A stretch of 32,879 nt of DNA. It comes from Cruorifilaria tuberocauda. Taxonomy: Eukaryota; Nematoda; Chromadorea; Rhabditida; Onchocercidae. The position numbers and the translations under genes are program-made. Below the pieces are notes generated by a model, which saw only the letters and a program-made list of their open reading frames with translations, was not told the DNA's origin and ran no database searches. Shown piece after piece: positions 1-9,964 of this stretch (the first letter of the stretch is position 1; every line of letters starts with the position of its first letter). The DNA lies in contig JABVXU010000599.1 in NCBI GenBank assembly GCA_013365365.1, positions 1 through 32,879 on the forward strand, given 5' to 3'.

Positions 1-268
1 AAACAATAACTGCAAACAATTTAAAATATCTGAAGAAATCCATTTCTTTATTCATACTTCTTAATGACATTATGTGCAACACTCATGGAGTAAACTTTCA
101 CTAATGTGAAAGTAATGAACCGGTCCTGACCATAGCTTTCTATTCAATAAATGAGAAAGATTTATTAACTGTTAAACCTATGACAAATTTTTTCTTTAAA
201 CAATTCATTTTTCTGACTAAATGTTTGTACGTAAGTGATTAGCTCTACTCCACCACGTAACTGGTTCT

Positions 269-770
269 TTATCTTTCTTTTTTATCAAACTGCGTAGCCT
301 ACAAACTACATTTTATAAATTCGTTTCAAACTAGAAAAAGGCTACTTACGTTTTTCTCCATACTTATTTTAATACTTTCCTATTTTTTATTATCAAACGG
401 TGCCTCAAAATTGATGATGAGGAATTCCAATATCTATCATCAGTTTTTTGTCTTTAGTTCGTACAAATTATAATTTAAACTGATTACCAAATATGTTTTT
501 GTTCAAATTCTATAGGATGGAACTATTCACAGACATCATCCCACATGTCATATACCATGATGATCTTACTTTCTTCTCCTCTTCAACTTTCAACATTAGA
601 TATTCTTTCTAATTCATGAATGGAAAAGAAAAAATTTAAGATTGCCAATGGTAATGTTTGCCCCTGCATCATTACCTAATCCAAAAATTGAAAAAAAATA
701 AGTAATAAAGCACCTTTACAACTTTGTCGATTGTTTCCTTGCTATCACCTTGATGATCCTCATTCATCTG
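269..770 (-). CDS. possible 3' part of an unidentified lysine/glutamate-rich protein
   Basis: Three short exon-like blocks on the minus strand are all in phase 0 and join without a stop: 770-714 (19 codons, begins QMNEDHQGDS), 608-570 (13 codons, ends VEEEKK) and 298-269 (9 codons plus TAA, ends FDKKER). Each starts after an AG acceptor (TTTTCAG, GAATTAG, TTTGTAG), and the internal donors are AAG|GTG and AAA|GTAAGA. The implied introns are 105 and 271 nt. The joined tail is highly charged and could be a coiled coil. No upstream exon or start was found, the blocks are tiny, and I recognise no family. It could be the end of the same gene as the 1127-2445 model, or chance. Confidence 0.27.
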
Positions 771-1126
771 CTGAAAATGTACTCCTCGATCGATCATTAT
801 AAAAAAAAAGAAAACACCAAAAATTTTGTAGCCTATAAAAGGGAAGACGAAAATTTTCACACTCACGTCTTATAACATACCAATTTTCAATTAAACCATG
901 AAAAGAAGAATGTCATTAGGTATCAACAAATTTGTACATTGATCAAACTCATTTATTTTACCGTGTGGTGCACCCTAACATCCATATATAGAAGTCGTTC
1001 GAACACGAACAAAAACAAATTTTAACGAAAGAACTAATTATTTAGACATTTATCATGTGAATCAACCAAGTACAAATATTTCCAATAAAACCAGTTCAAT
1101 AGAGCTTCTCTTTGAATATCTCAAAA

Positions 1127-2445
1127 TCAAAGCAGAAATTTGTAAAATGCATCAATAATTTCCCGTTCTGCACTATTCTTACTAGCAATATAGCTGGTAT
1201 TCAAAAATCAAATCAATCAATCTCCTGGAATTTCTATCTATTCTAATTTAATTGCTAATTAAGTTCTTCCTAGTAATTAATAAATACAATAAATCGCAAG
1301 TTATAAATTACACCATCCGATGGCACTGAGATGATTCAATCCATAACACAGGAAGTAACTGATATTATCTATTTTATAGCGAAATTAGAAGGAATGGAAA
1401 GACCTGAAATTTTGTAATAGTTGTTACGAAATGAGAAAAATTGAGAAAATTATACCAGATAGAGAGAGAGAAATTAGAAGGAATTGAAAGATCTGAAATT
1501 TTGTAATAGTTGTTACGAAATGAGAAGAATGAGGAAAATTATACCAGGTAGAGAGAGATTAAATGCAAGAAGGCTAGGAAGAGAAGAGAGAAGAGGGGAC
1601 AGGAGAGATGAAACACATCTAGCACTGACTCTGCTACTATCACTATCATTATTATTACTACTTACTACTATTACTACTACTACTAATGCTATTGCTAATG
1701 TTTAATACGTCAGTCTTTCATCTATGATTGGCCTCTCTTTCTTTTTCCTCTTTCCTCTCTTTCTCCCTCATTCTTACGATCACTAATATCTCTTTATCAT
1801 TCACATAAACACTTATACACATATCCTTATGTTGATTTGTTGCTTAGCTTAATCAACGCATAATCTTTTTTCCTCATCTTTTTCACTTCTTCGACACTTT
1901 TTTTCACATCTTTTTCACTTCTTCGACACTTTTTTTTCTCTTTTTGTCAAATATATTTTGCCGAAGAAAAAAAATAAAATATGAATGTAGTGATTTCAAG
2001 AGAAGGAAGATGAAAGGTTACGGTTATTTAATTGATGACAAATTGATTTTTTAATTTTTTTCATAGCTTCAAAGTGGTAGGAGTGTTGCATTGATTGCAA
2101 TTAGAGAGAACAGAACAGACAATGCAAGAATTTTGTAGTAGAAGCGCTCCTAAATAATTCATTTATTTTGTTAATTTTGATACTTATACTTGAAAATATA
2201 TACTTATCGATCGGTTGGCAGATGTGCAAGTACCATGGAATTATGACAATCGCTGAATAAATGCAATTATTATAGGACAAAATTCTTACATATGAAAACA
2301 TACGATAATGTAAATGAATTCCAAAAAAATTCATTATAAACCATCTTCGTTTAATTTTTTCACTGAAATTATACAATGCATCTAAGGGCAATGAACTGGA
2401 CCGCTGAAGATCTCTCTCGTTTGATGTGGAGACCAAATTGCCCAT
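1127..2445 (-). CDS. possible small unidentified gene with an MGN N-terminus
   Basis: A minus-strand ATG at 2445-2443 opens 34 codons starting MGNLVSTSNERD, with codon use that looks coding. The Gly2 context would allow N-myristoylation. A donor TG|GTTTAT ends it at 2342 in phase 2. In-phase continuations are 1358-1314 (14 codons, FLCYGLNHLSAIG) after TATCAG, with donor TG|GTGTAA, and 1181-1127 (17 codons, SAEREIIDAFYKFLL, TGA stop) after TTGCTAG. The joined protein would be 67 aa, with introns of 983 and 132 nt. Phases agree at every joint, which is the main support. Missing exons inside the long intron are quite possible. No family was recognised. Confidence 0.25.
1381..1558. repeat. 89-bp tandem duplication
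   Basis: Two adjacent copies, 1381-1469 and 1470-1558, share almost the whole sequence from GAAATTAGAAGGAAT to the AGAGAGAGA at the end. They differ at only a handful of positions. The GAGAGA at the junction may have served as the point of slippage or unequal exchange. Confidence 0.9.
1632..1698. repeat. imperfect TAC/TAT trinucleotide repeat
   Basis: A run of degenerate CTA/TTA/TAC units with interruptions. It creates a low-complexity open reading frame on the plus strand that I do not regard as a gene. Confidence 0.75.
1875..1938. repeat. two tandem copies of a 32-bp unit
   Basis: The unit starting CATCTTTTTCACTTCTTCGA and ending in a T run occurs at 1875 and again at 1907, nearly identical, in a pyrimidine-rich stretch. 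Confidence 0.85.
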
Positions 2446-5400
2446 CTGTCATTTGTTGATATCGATTATAGGACCATGTCACAGAGCACAATGTCTTCAT
2501 TGCAGCCGTTCAAACAAGAAAAATGATTAATGTCATAATAAGCTATATCCCTCATCAAAATATTTGTATTATTCCATAGCCAATCATATTATGAAAGGAA
2601 GAAGTAGAATACAAATATTACAATAATCAATTTGTTTTCTCAGCCAATGGAAATTATTTTAAACAATAAAAAAGAAGGAAATGAAATATGATTGTTAAGA
2701 TTGTCTGCCGAATTTCTAATTTAAATCGCAATGAATGAGGAAGAATTTGATTGTAAAGCAGATGTGGAAGAAGAAAGGGAAAGTTGGTTGTTGAAGAAGA
2801 GCAGATAGAACAAATGAACTTTGAAACATTGAACATTGCTCAGATCGGTTAGCAAATAATCAAATGATTATTATGATAAAGTCTTTCTGCGGAGCATATT
2901 TTGCCTATGGAATTTTGCTTCTTTCGATAGATTTCCGAACAGTAAAGAATATCAATCAGTTACGATGTTCGGAAATTTAAGATATTCAATGTGATTGATG
3001 ATGGAAGGAAACAATGCAAATGTGTCTGTAATTTCCTTGTTTTATATCCATACATGCGTACATTTATCAGTGAATACAAAAGAAAATTAGAAAATTATAA
3101 TTTTAGTGTTTTGTTCTCCAACTTTAATATCGATTAAATTTGTTTTTTTTTTTTGCTGATAAAACATATGATACACAGAGAAAAATTCATCCGATGTATC
3201 AATTATAATCCAATAAGTTCAAATATTGAAAGTAATACAAACGGAAGAGAATTCGTGTAATTTGTATTAAAAATCTGATACCATCTGTTTTTCCATAACT
3301 TTCTGTCCAATATCATTTATCCGAAAAATAGGGAAAGATTTTCCATTTTCCCACATCTTCTCACTCTACCACTTTTCGAAAATAATTTTAACTACAAGTC
3401 CCAATCTTGAAAAGTTCTTTGCAAATTAAAAAAAAAATGCAATTTACTGGAATAGTGAATAAATCAAATTCTATTTTGATGTTTTATACTGATACTGTGT
3501 GTCACTCCAGCTGACTTCCTGAAATAGTGATAAGATGATCACATTAAGTGAAGTGAAATATTAACATACTCAGATACAATAGAATGCACACGAACAGACT
3601 ACGTTTTGATTACAACTGTGGAATCAATTGTAGATTCAGACAACCTTGAACAAAAGAATACGTGAAAATATTCATAGCGGCGAAAATATATTTTCTACAA
3701 TAATTACTCCAGGTCATTTTGAAAGAAATGTTCGATCAATTTTAAAAAAAATTTTGTACGACTCAATCTGATCATATCATTGCTATATGACGAGTGAGCG
3801 AAAATCAAAATATGATCAAAATACAAATTGTTCCCAAAATTTATGAGCTAATACTTAATTGCACTACCTGCAACTACAATTTCAGACATACCAATAAACA
3901 GCAGAAATCTTGATAAAAAATTACATCATATCATACGCACTATGTCATCATATATATGCTATATCATAACCTAACACCATAAAATCGGATTTTGGTATTG
4001 GAATGGAAGTGACCTCCAGTAGTAACGAGCAAATTGATAGAATAAGGAACGACAGTATTAGACAATCTACAAATATAATAATGAGTTGGACTTCATAGTT
4101 TTTTTATACTGTGTTTATGATAAAGTTTTTGTATGTTAAACCTTTAGCCTTCCAGATATGCGATTTTATATGATTTGATGCGACACATTGTATCAAATTG
4201 ATTCTGATTTTGTATTTTGTTAAATTGGTTTTACCGTCTATTAAAGCAAATCTAAAGATTTTATCTGCTGCTCTTAATTTTTCGTTCAGGAATATCGATT
4301 GATTTATAAAAAATGTCTTGTTATTTTAAATTGTAAATTGTGATTACACTGCTAAATTTTTTAGCTATTCGGGTAGGAATATTATTAATTTAAATAGAAC
4401 ATAAATGTTAAAAATATCTTAATTTTAATTGTTAATTAATTGAATTACGTTAATTAATTGAAGCTCTATATTCAATTGTTCTCGTTGAATCACTTACTAG
4501 AATGCTTCGTCAATTTTTTTTACCAGCAAGTAATAAGCCACAAACGATGCAAAATCTCCTATTTGCTCGACTGATTTTATATAATTCTCCAATAGCAATG
4601 GTTATAATTGAAGACATTCGATCTCTCTATTCTAATGTTGTAATTGAGATAAAGACCTGTTATTGCACCGTTCTTTTGTCGAATCTAATGCTTGCGACAT
4701 TAATATATTTCGCCTCCTTTTCCTAAATGGTACCCTTTCGCTGATCACAATACATTATTGATAGCCTTCTTTAATCTTATAAAGCTCTAGATATTCCATT
4801 TTTCTCTTCCGTGGATTCAAGTCATTTAGATTTGGTAATTTTATTATCCTTTTGATATCTAATAAATCATCCTTCCTTATCTCAACTAGTTTCTAATGCA
4901 CGATTGATATAAAACGAACAACAATCATAGCATTGGTTACACTCGTAGTTGGTCACGAATCTCCCCAATTTCCTTTAGTTGACATTGCTGGCTAAATCGC
5001 GGCTTCTGATCTTATTTTCGATCTTCCACTGATTTCCTTTCATCCACTGAATTGATAGTTGCCATTACCACTCCAACTACTATTGATGATGGTTCACTTA
5101 AACATGAATATATCTAGAATTCCTAATAAAATTGTATGAATTTTTCTAAATATTCATTAAAGCTTCTTATACACTCTCTTAACGTTGAGATTCCTCAAAT
5201 CAACCATTTCGTTTTCCTATTTTACAGCAATTTTTGCTTTGTTAATTTCATCTCGATAACGCTATTTCCTTACGTTCTGTCATTACAGTGGTTGTTGATC
5301 CTTTTTCTTTTGTCAAGCCCTATTTGGCTAATTAATTCTTTATTTTATTATTTGTAATAAAAAAAGAACAATGTGATATGCAACAAAAAGGAACGCGGAC

Positions 5401-7264
5401 AATAAGATGTATGTGGAAGATTTTTTCTTTTTTCCAGATAATATTTGATAAATTTTAGACCCCTAAACTTTCTACTCTAAAGAGAAAAAGAGAAAAAAAA
5501 AAAGAAACTACTTTAAAATTACCGAAATTAGGAGTGATGGTTAGAAAAGTGTTAGAATTACCTCTTATGGCTCTTACAATACTCTGCCAATTCGCTTTCA
5601 TCACTTTCGCTTATTAATTTAAGTATTGAATTATTTCCTTAAAAACCAGTAAAATTATCTCCTTCCTTTAGATCTTTTAATAATTTAAATATTTTTTTTT
5701 CGTACGATTCAAATTTCTTCTCTCGTTCTTCGATTTAACGAACTTTCTGCCGAACCCCAGTCGGCTATTAATTATCTCCAATTCATTAATATATCTCGCG
5801 TTCTCATGGTTTTAACATTCTTTCTCCTATTTCACAATATTCGCACTATTGCTGACTTAGGAAATGCTCAAACGGTGTCACTAATTCAGTCGAAAAAGCC
5901 ATGATTCTTTTTTGTTCCAAATTCGAACTTTTTCCATTGCTCATACACTAATCTTCCAACTCATTAAACAAGAGTCGTTCATTTTCATCAATCATTCATT
6001 TTAGAAAAACTTCAGTACTAGATAAAGAATATAAGCAGAATTAATTTAACTTTCACTGCACTCAATTTGCTTTTTCTTGTCAAAGCTCGTTTAGTCGATC
6101 TTTTTATACATCAAAGTCTTATTATTCTGTTGAATAACGCCATGAAACGATCTTAAAAACAGTAAGCCACTAGTTGTTGATGCTACAAACTAAATAATAG
6201 GACTTATCTCGCACCCCTTATTTTTATACCATCTTTGCCCTTTTCTTGTTCAACTATTCCAGTACCGCTATACCAGTTTGATTAACTTCCTTTGTTAAAA
6301 TTTTTTTCGATTATATTTCCGCTAATTTTTGCTTCTTTTATGCATGCTATCTACAGAATATGAGCTCCATGCGCTGCTTTTACTACTTGATTATACAAAC
6401 AGTGCGATAAAAGCAATCATTTGCACTATTTCCGATTCTACAACATAATTGTCTTAATTAATCCATTTCACTCTGCATTGTGGATGACATTGAAAAACAA
6501 AGGATTTCATCATCCAATCATTAACCCTTCTCTGTCATTAGCAATTAAAAACAGCAAGATTGATGAAAAACGGATTCAGTGAAATGGCAAGACTAATGTC
6601 TCGATAATAAAAGAATATATAAGTCCTCATCAAATGTACTGCCAGTAATAATCCCTTTGATATTTAGATGAATCTCTTCTCTGTCTCTATTCCTTTTCCA
6701 TTGTATCAAAAAATTCAGTCTTCAGAAACGATTTTTCTTTCTTATCCTCTCTCTGTTTCCCTACCCGGAAAACTCACCATCCCTCCGTCCTCCTCTCATC
6801 CTTTAACCAGAAAAATCTCTCTTCATTCCATCACGAAAATCCAGCATTTCTATTCATTCCCCATTAACCGGAAAACCGAAATGTATAAATGAAAATATGC
6901 CGGAAGTGGAAGAAACAAGGCATCAATGCGTTATTTCCAATTAATCCAGATCTTCTCGTACCTGAACCTATCACAACTTACGTCCGAGACTTTCATTTGT
7001 TTCTATATCATTAACATATTACTCAAATTATCTCATATTTAGCAATTTCATATTTCTCTCTCATCTCTTACATTTCACGCTACCTAACCACAATTTATTT
7101 TGGAGTAATTTGATAAATTGTAATGTCTCTTCGTAAAAATTAGTTTCATCGCAAGACGTACGATTTCTACGGGATGCATGAGTTTCAGGAGTAGTTTATT
7201 TCCTGGTCGATTGAATCAGCCATGTAGTAACTCTATAAAGGTAACAATTCCGGGATAGGTAAAA
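2446..7264. other. AT-rich region with no supported gene
   Basis: About 4.8 kb without a gene I can defend. The longest open frames here (4502-4726 and 5136-5357 plus, 2836-2654 minus, 6668-6892 plus) are hydrophobic or low-complexity translations of AT- or CT-rich DNA, without consistent splice partners or a recognised domain. Short coding-like islets occur (for example 3990-4060), but both strands look equally plausible there. Part of the right end presumably holds the promoter of the plus-strand cluster. Confidence 0.6.
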
Positions 7265-7393
7265 ATGGAGACGAGGAGATGGAGACGTCAGAATTATCAG
7301 TGGTTGGTATTATTAGTCTATGTATCAGTGCAATTAGCTATGATTTGCTGTAGCATTTCAATTTGTGCGATACGTTGTGTGGCTATGTCATAG
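7265..7393 (+). CDS. small ORF, possible single-pass membrane peptide or uORF
   Basis: An ATG at 7265 opens 42 codons ending in TAG at 7391-7393. The first ten residues are basic (METRRWRRQN). A long hydrophobic stretch rich in Val, Leu, Ile and Cys follows, roughly residues 13-38, like a signal anchor or transmembrane segment. It sits 83 bp before the MED7 start and 58 bp before that gene's candidate splice acceptor, so it would not be part of a trans-spliced MED7 mRNA. It could be a separate micropeptide, a first exon, or a chance ORF. No family was recognised. Confidence 0.3.
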   Translation: METRRWRRQNYQWLVLLVYVSVQLAMICCSISICAIRCVAMS

Positions 7394-7476
7394 ATTATGA
7401 TTTAAGCGTTTTTTTTTCCGGTTAGTAATTGACCGAATATTGAATTTGTAGATTTTGGCATAGCTAACGAGTGTAT

Positions 7477-9043
7477 ATGACTGCTCATCCGGTTGGTGTA
7501 AGTCCATTTCCTCAACCACCAGAATATGCTCGTCAGTATACGGATGCCAATGTAGCGAAGAAAAATGTATTACCACCGCCGGTTATACCATCTGAATTTA
7601 CGGTTTTTGGCGAAGAATACAATTTTGAAGAGGTTTTCCAATCATTCGTTTATTTATCTCATTTTTTTTATTTTCTCCCAGATTTGGGATGTTATTTTCG
7701 ATTTCCACAAGAAGTAAAAATTTTCAGAATGCAACTTTTTGTCCAATTAGTTTATAATTTTTCTTCATGAGTTGAGAATGCTTTTTGTTTAGCCAGTTAT
7801 TATTATTCCGGCTGAGGAAATTTCCTGTTGAATCTTTATATTCTTTTTTCTCTTGATATTTTTGAAGTCCTATTAGGAAGGAAAATTTTTTGGACAAACG
7901 GAATTGGAATGGAATTCGCTTCTTTTCGAAATTTATTAAAATCAACTTTGCTCAAAAATTAAATATGTTACAGGAAATGATACGATCATTACAATCCCAA
8001 AAAATGCAACAATTATTTTCTAGTAATGGTGACTGGCGAAGTGAGTTAAAGAAATTAAACAGGAGCACGATTGCCGCGTTCCTTGATCTTCTTGATATTC
8101 TTATACGGTAAACTGATACTCCTTATCCTTTACCGAGAATTCGATTATATGGTTGCAGTAGAATTTGATTTTTCACTATGACATTGTATTTGAAATAATC
8201 AACAACAAAACGCTTAAATAGATTTCCGAACAACTAATATTAGCATAGGAAGGAAGCTTATATGTTTTTTGCTTTATTCTAACCTTAGCTGTAATGTTAT
8301 TTTTAGATGTCCGAACCATCCAGAGCGTCTAGAAAAAATCAATAACTTGCGTCTTCTTTTCATCAATATGCATCATCTGATAAATGAATATCGGCCGGTG
8401 CAGGCACGGGACGCGTTGCAGTCGATGATGAAATTATTAATCAAAACCATTGAGGTATATTTCCTCCACAAAATTGCTGTTTCATCGTCTCGAAATTATT
8501 TCCAACGACTAGTTATAATTGTTGGGCCGCACTTGCTGATATATCTCAAGATTTTAGGAAGTTACGGATCGTTTTCGCACCTATCTAGCGATGGGTCATG
8601 AAGCATTAAACCAGGTTATAGATGAGGTACCTCCGGTGCTTTCAGCTTCTCCAATGCTTAATGCTGAGGTTTTTTTTATTTATTTGAATTTTATCCTTTG
8701 TGAGAAAATGACAGCCTTGATTATTAAAAATCACTGATCTATTTTTCAGAATCCCATTTCAAAAATTTTTGTTCTAGATTTTAAAATGTAGAATTATAGA
8801 ATTGATTTTAGAAGTTTCCAGGATATGAATGTTGATAAGTTAGCGGAGCAGCGAGTTGGACTGGTGGAAGATGCTATTAGCAAACGAAAGAGTAGCTATG
8901 ATGAAGCCCGAAAGACAGCTGTATCCAGGAGAGATGCTTGGAGAAGAGATATAATGCTTTGTGAATTTCTAGACAATATGAGTGATACAGATGTCGAAAG
9001 AAGATTATCTCCTTCCACAAGTAGAATTCAAATGGAATATTGA
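7477..9043 (+). CDS. MED7: Mediator complex subunit 7 (MED7)
   Basis: MED7 is a middle-module subunit of Mediator, which links transcription factors to RNA polymerase II in the nucleus; it forms a long helical hinge with MED21. I read five exons: 7477-7632, 7974-8107, 8307-8454, 8558-8668 and 8822-9043, all phase-consistent, giving 256 aa. Family hallmarks are the N-terminal [19 protein letters not shown] (residues 8-26), FTVFGEE (41-47), the helix [18 protein letters not shown] ending near residue 95, [17 protein letters not shown] near 115, and a C-terminal [13 protein letters not shown] like the end of animal MED7. The ATG at 7477 was chosen over an in-frame GTG at 7471; a candidate acceptor (TTTGTAG) ends at 7451. 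Length is close to animal MED7, slightly longer. No clear AATAAA follows the stop. Confidence 0.93.
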
Positions 9044-9503
9044 TGTATGAAAACCTTCACTTATTTAGCTTAGGGTAAGAGAATTGAGTTTAAGAAATTT
9101 GCTGCAGACCATTACCCAGTTATTGAATGTTACTGAAACAATACAGTAGATGTCAAAAAAGCTATCACCATGCTTATATGTGGCTTATTCGATGTGTATT
9201 TCTTACAGTTGTAAACGATTATGTTAAATATATACATATGAAACTTATGGACCGTATAAATTATTTTACATCATATATGTTGCGGAGAAAATGTTGTAGC
9301 ACAATGTTATAAAGAGTATTTCGCTATATATCTTCATTGAATTTGAATTTGAATAACATTGCTTTTCGAAATTTCATCTTATCTTTGTAGTTAATTGCGA
9401 TAAAACTATTCCAAACGACATAATGCTTACATTATTTAATTTATTATTCGACTGAGCTAAATTGAAGTCGTATGTGGAAATATTTGTTGTTGTTCTCTCC
9501 AAA
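9044..9503. other. intergenic region after MED7
   Basis: This holds the MED7 3' UTR and spacer. A 61-codon plus-strand frame (9127-9312) has no domain and no splice support, so I do not call it a gene. No other structure was seen. Confidence 0.6.
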
Positions 9504-9821
9504 ATGATTTCCGTACGAATGTTTTTATTGAGTATAAAAGGTGTGGAAGAATTGAACAGTGCACTTAACAATTTGGGCAAACTGTACCCATATGTATCGG
9601 GAAATGATTCGAAAAACATCGTTCTAAATATTGTATATTACAAAATGGGTAAACTATTATAATGTGTCAAGAAAATTAAAGTATAAATATGATTTCGTAG
9701 TCATATAGTTCTACAATTTGCAGAGTTTGAAAAATACACTGTAGTCGATAGTATTATTAGGAGAGAAAAAGTTATATGGACCAATTTCAAACATATTAAA
9801 GAAGGTTCGACGGATGTATGA
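9504..9821 (+). CDS. unidentified small protein (80 aa), two exons
   Basis: Exon 1 (9504-9648) begins with ATG and has a second in-frame ATG at 9519. It contains GVEELNSALNNLGKLYPYV and ends in phase 1 before GTAAAC. Exon 2 (9724-9821) follows ATTTGCAG and restores the frame with FEKYTVVDSIIRREKVIW, ending at TGA (9819-9821). The intron is 75 nt. Codon use and phase continuity look like real coding sequence, especially exon 2. The protein has no membrane segment or zinc motif and appears mixed helical and charged. No spliced-leader acceptor is obvious before the ATG, so an upstream exon may be missing; the first 12 residues are the least certain. Joining it onward to the zinc-finger gene at 9964 gives an immediate stop, so I treat it as separate. 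No family was recognised. Confidence 0.5.
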
Positions 9822-9964
9822 GTTACTCGCTATGGCATATTTTTTTTAATAATTTCAAACTGACCAGTGATGCGGGAAATTTGACAGTTGCAACTATTTT
9901 ATCGTCATATTTACTTTCTTTTTTTATCTGATGTTACGATTAGTCCCAAGAAATTATTTTCAGG

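Noticed and set aside
1484..1705. 73-codon plus-strand ORF
   Set aside because: It is made of the tandem duplication plus the TAC/TAT repeat, with no domain.
2101..2341. Continuation of the minus-strand MGN frame for 80 more codons
   Set aside because: After the donor near 2342 the composition turns AT-driven and hydrophobic, typical of intron read-through.
3990..4095. Short ORF MEVTSSSNEQIDRIRN on plus, and an exon-like block on the minus strand at the same place
   Set aside because: Both strands look equally coding-like over about 60 bases and neither links to other exons.
6970..7010. Minus-strand mini first exon (MKVSD followed by GTAAGT)
   Set aside because: The donor is perfect, but five codons with no identifiable following exon are not evidence of a gene.
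9127..9312. 61-codon plus-strand ORF after MED7
   Set aside because: No domain, no splice support, and a position that fits the MED7 3' UTR.
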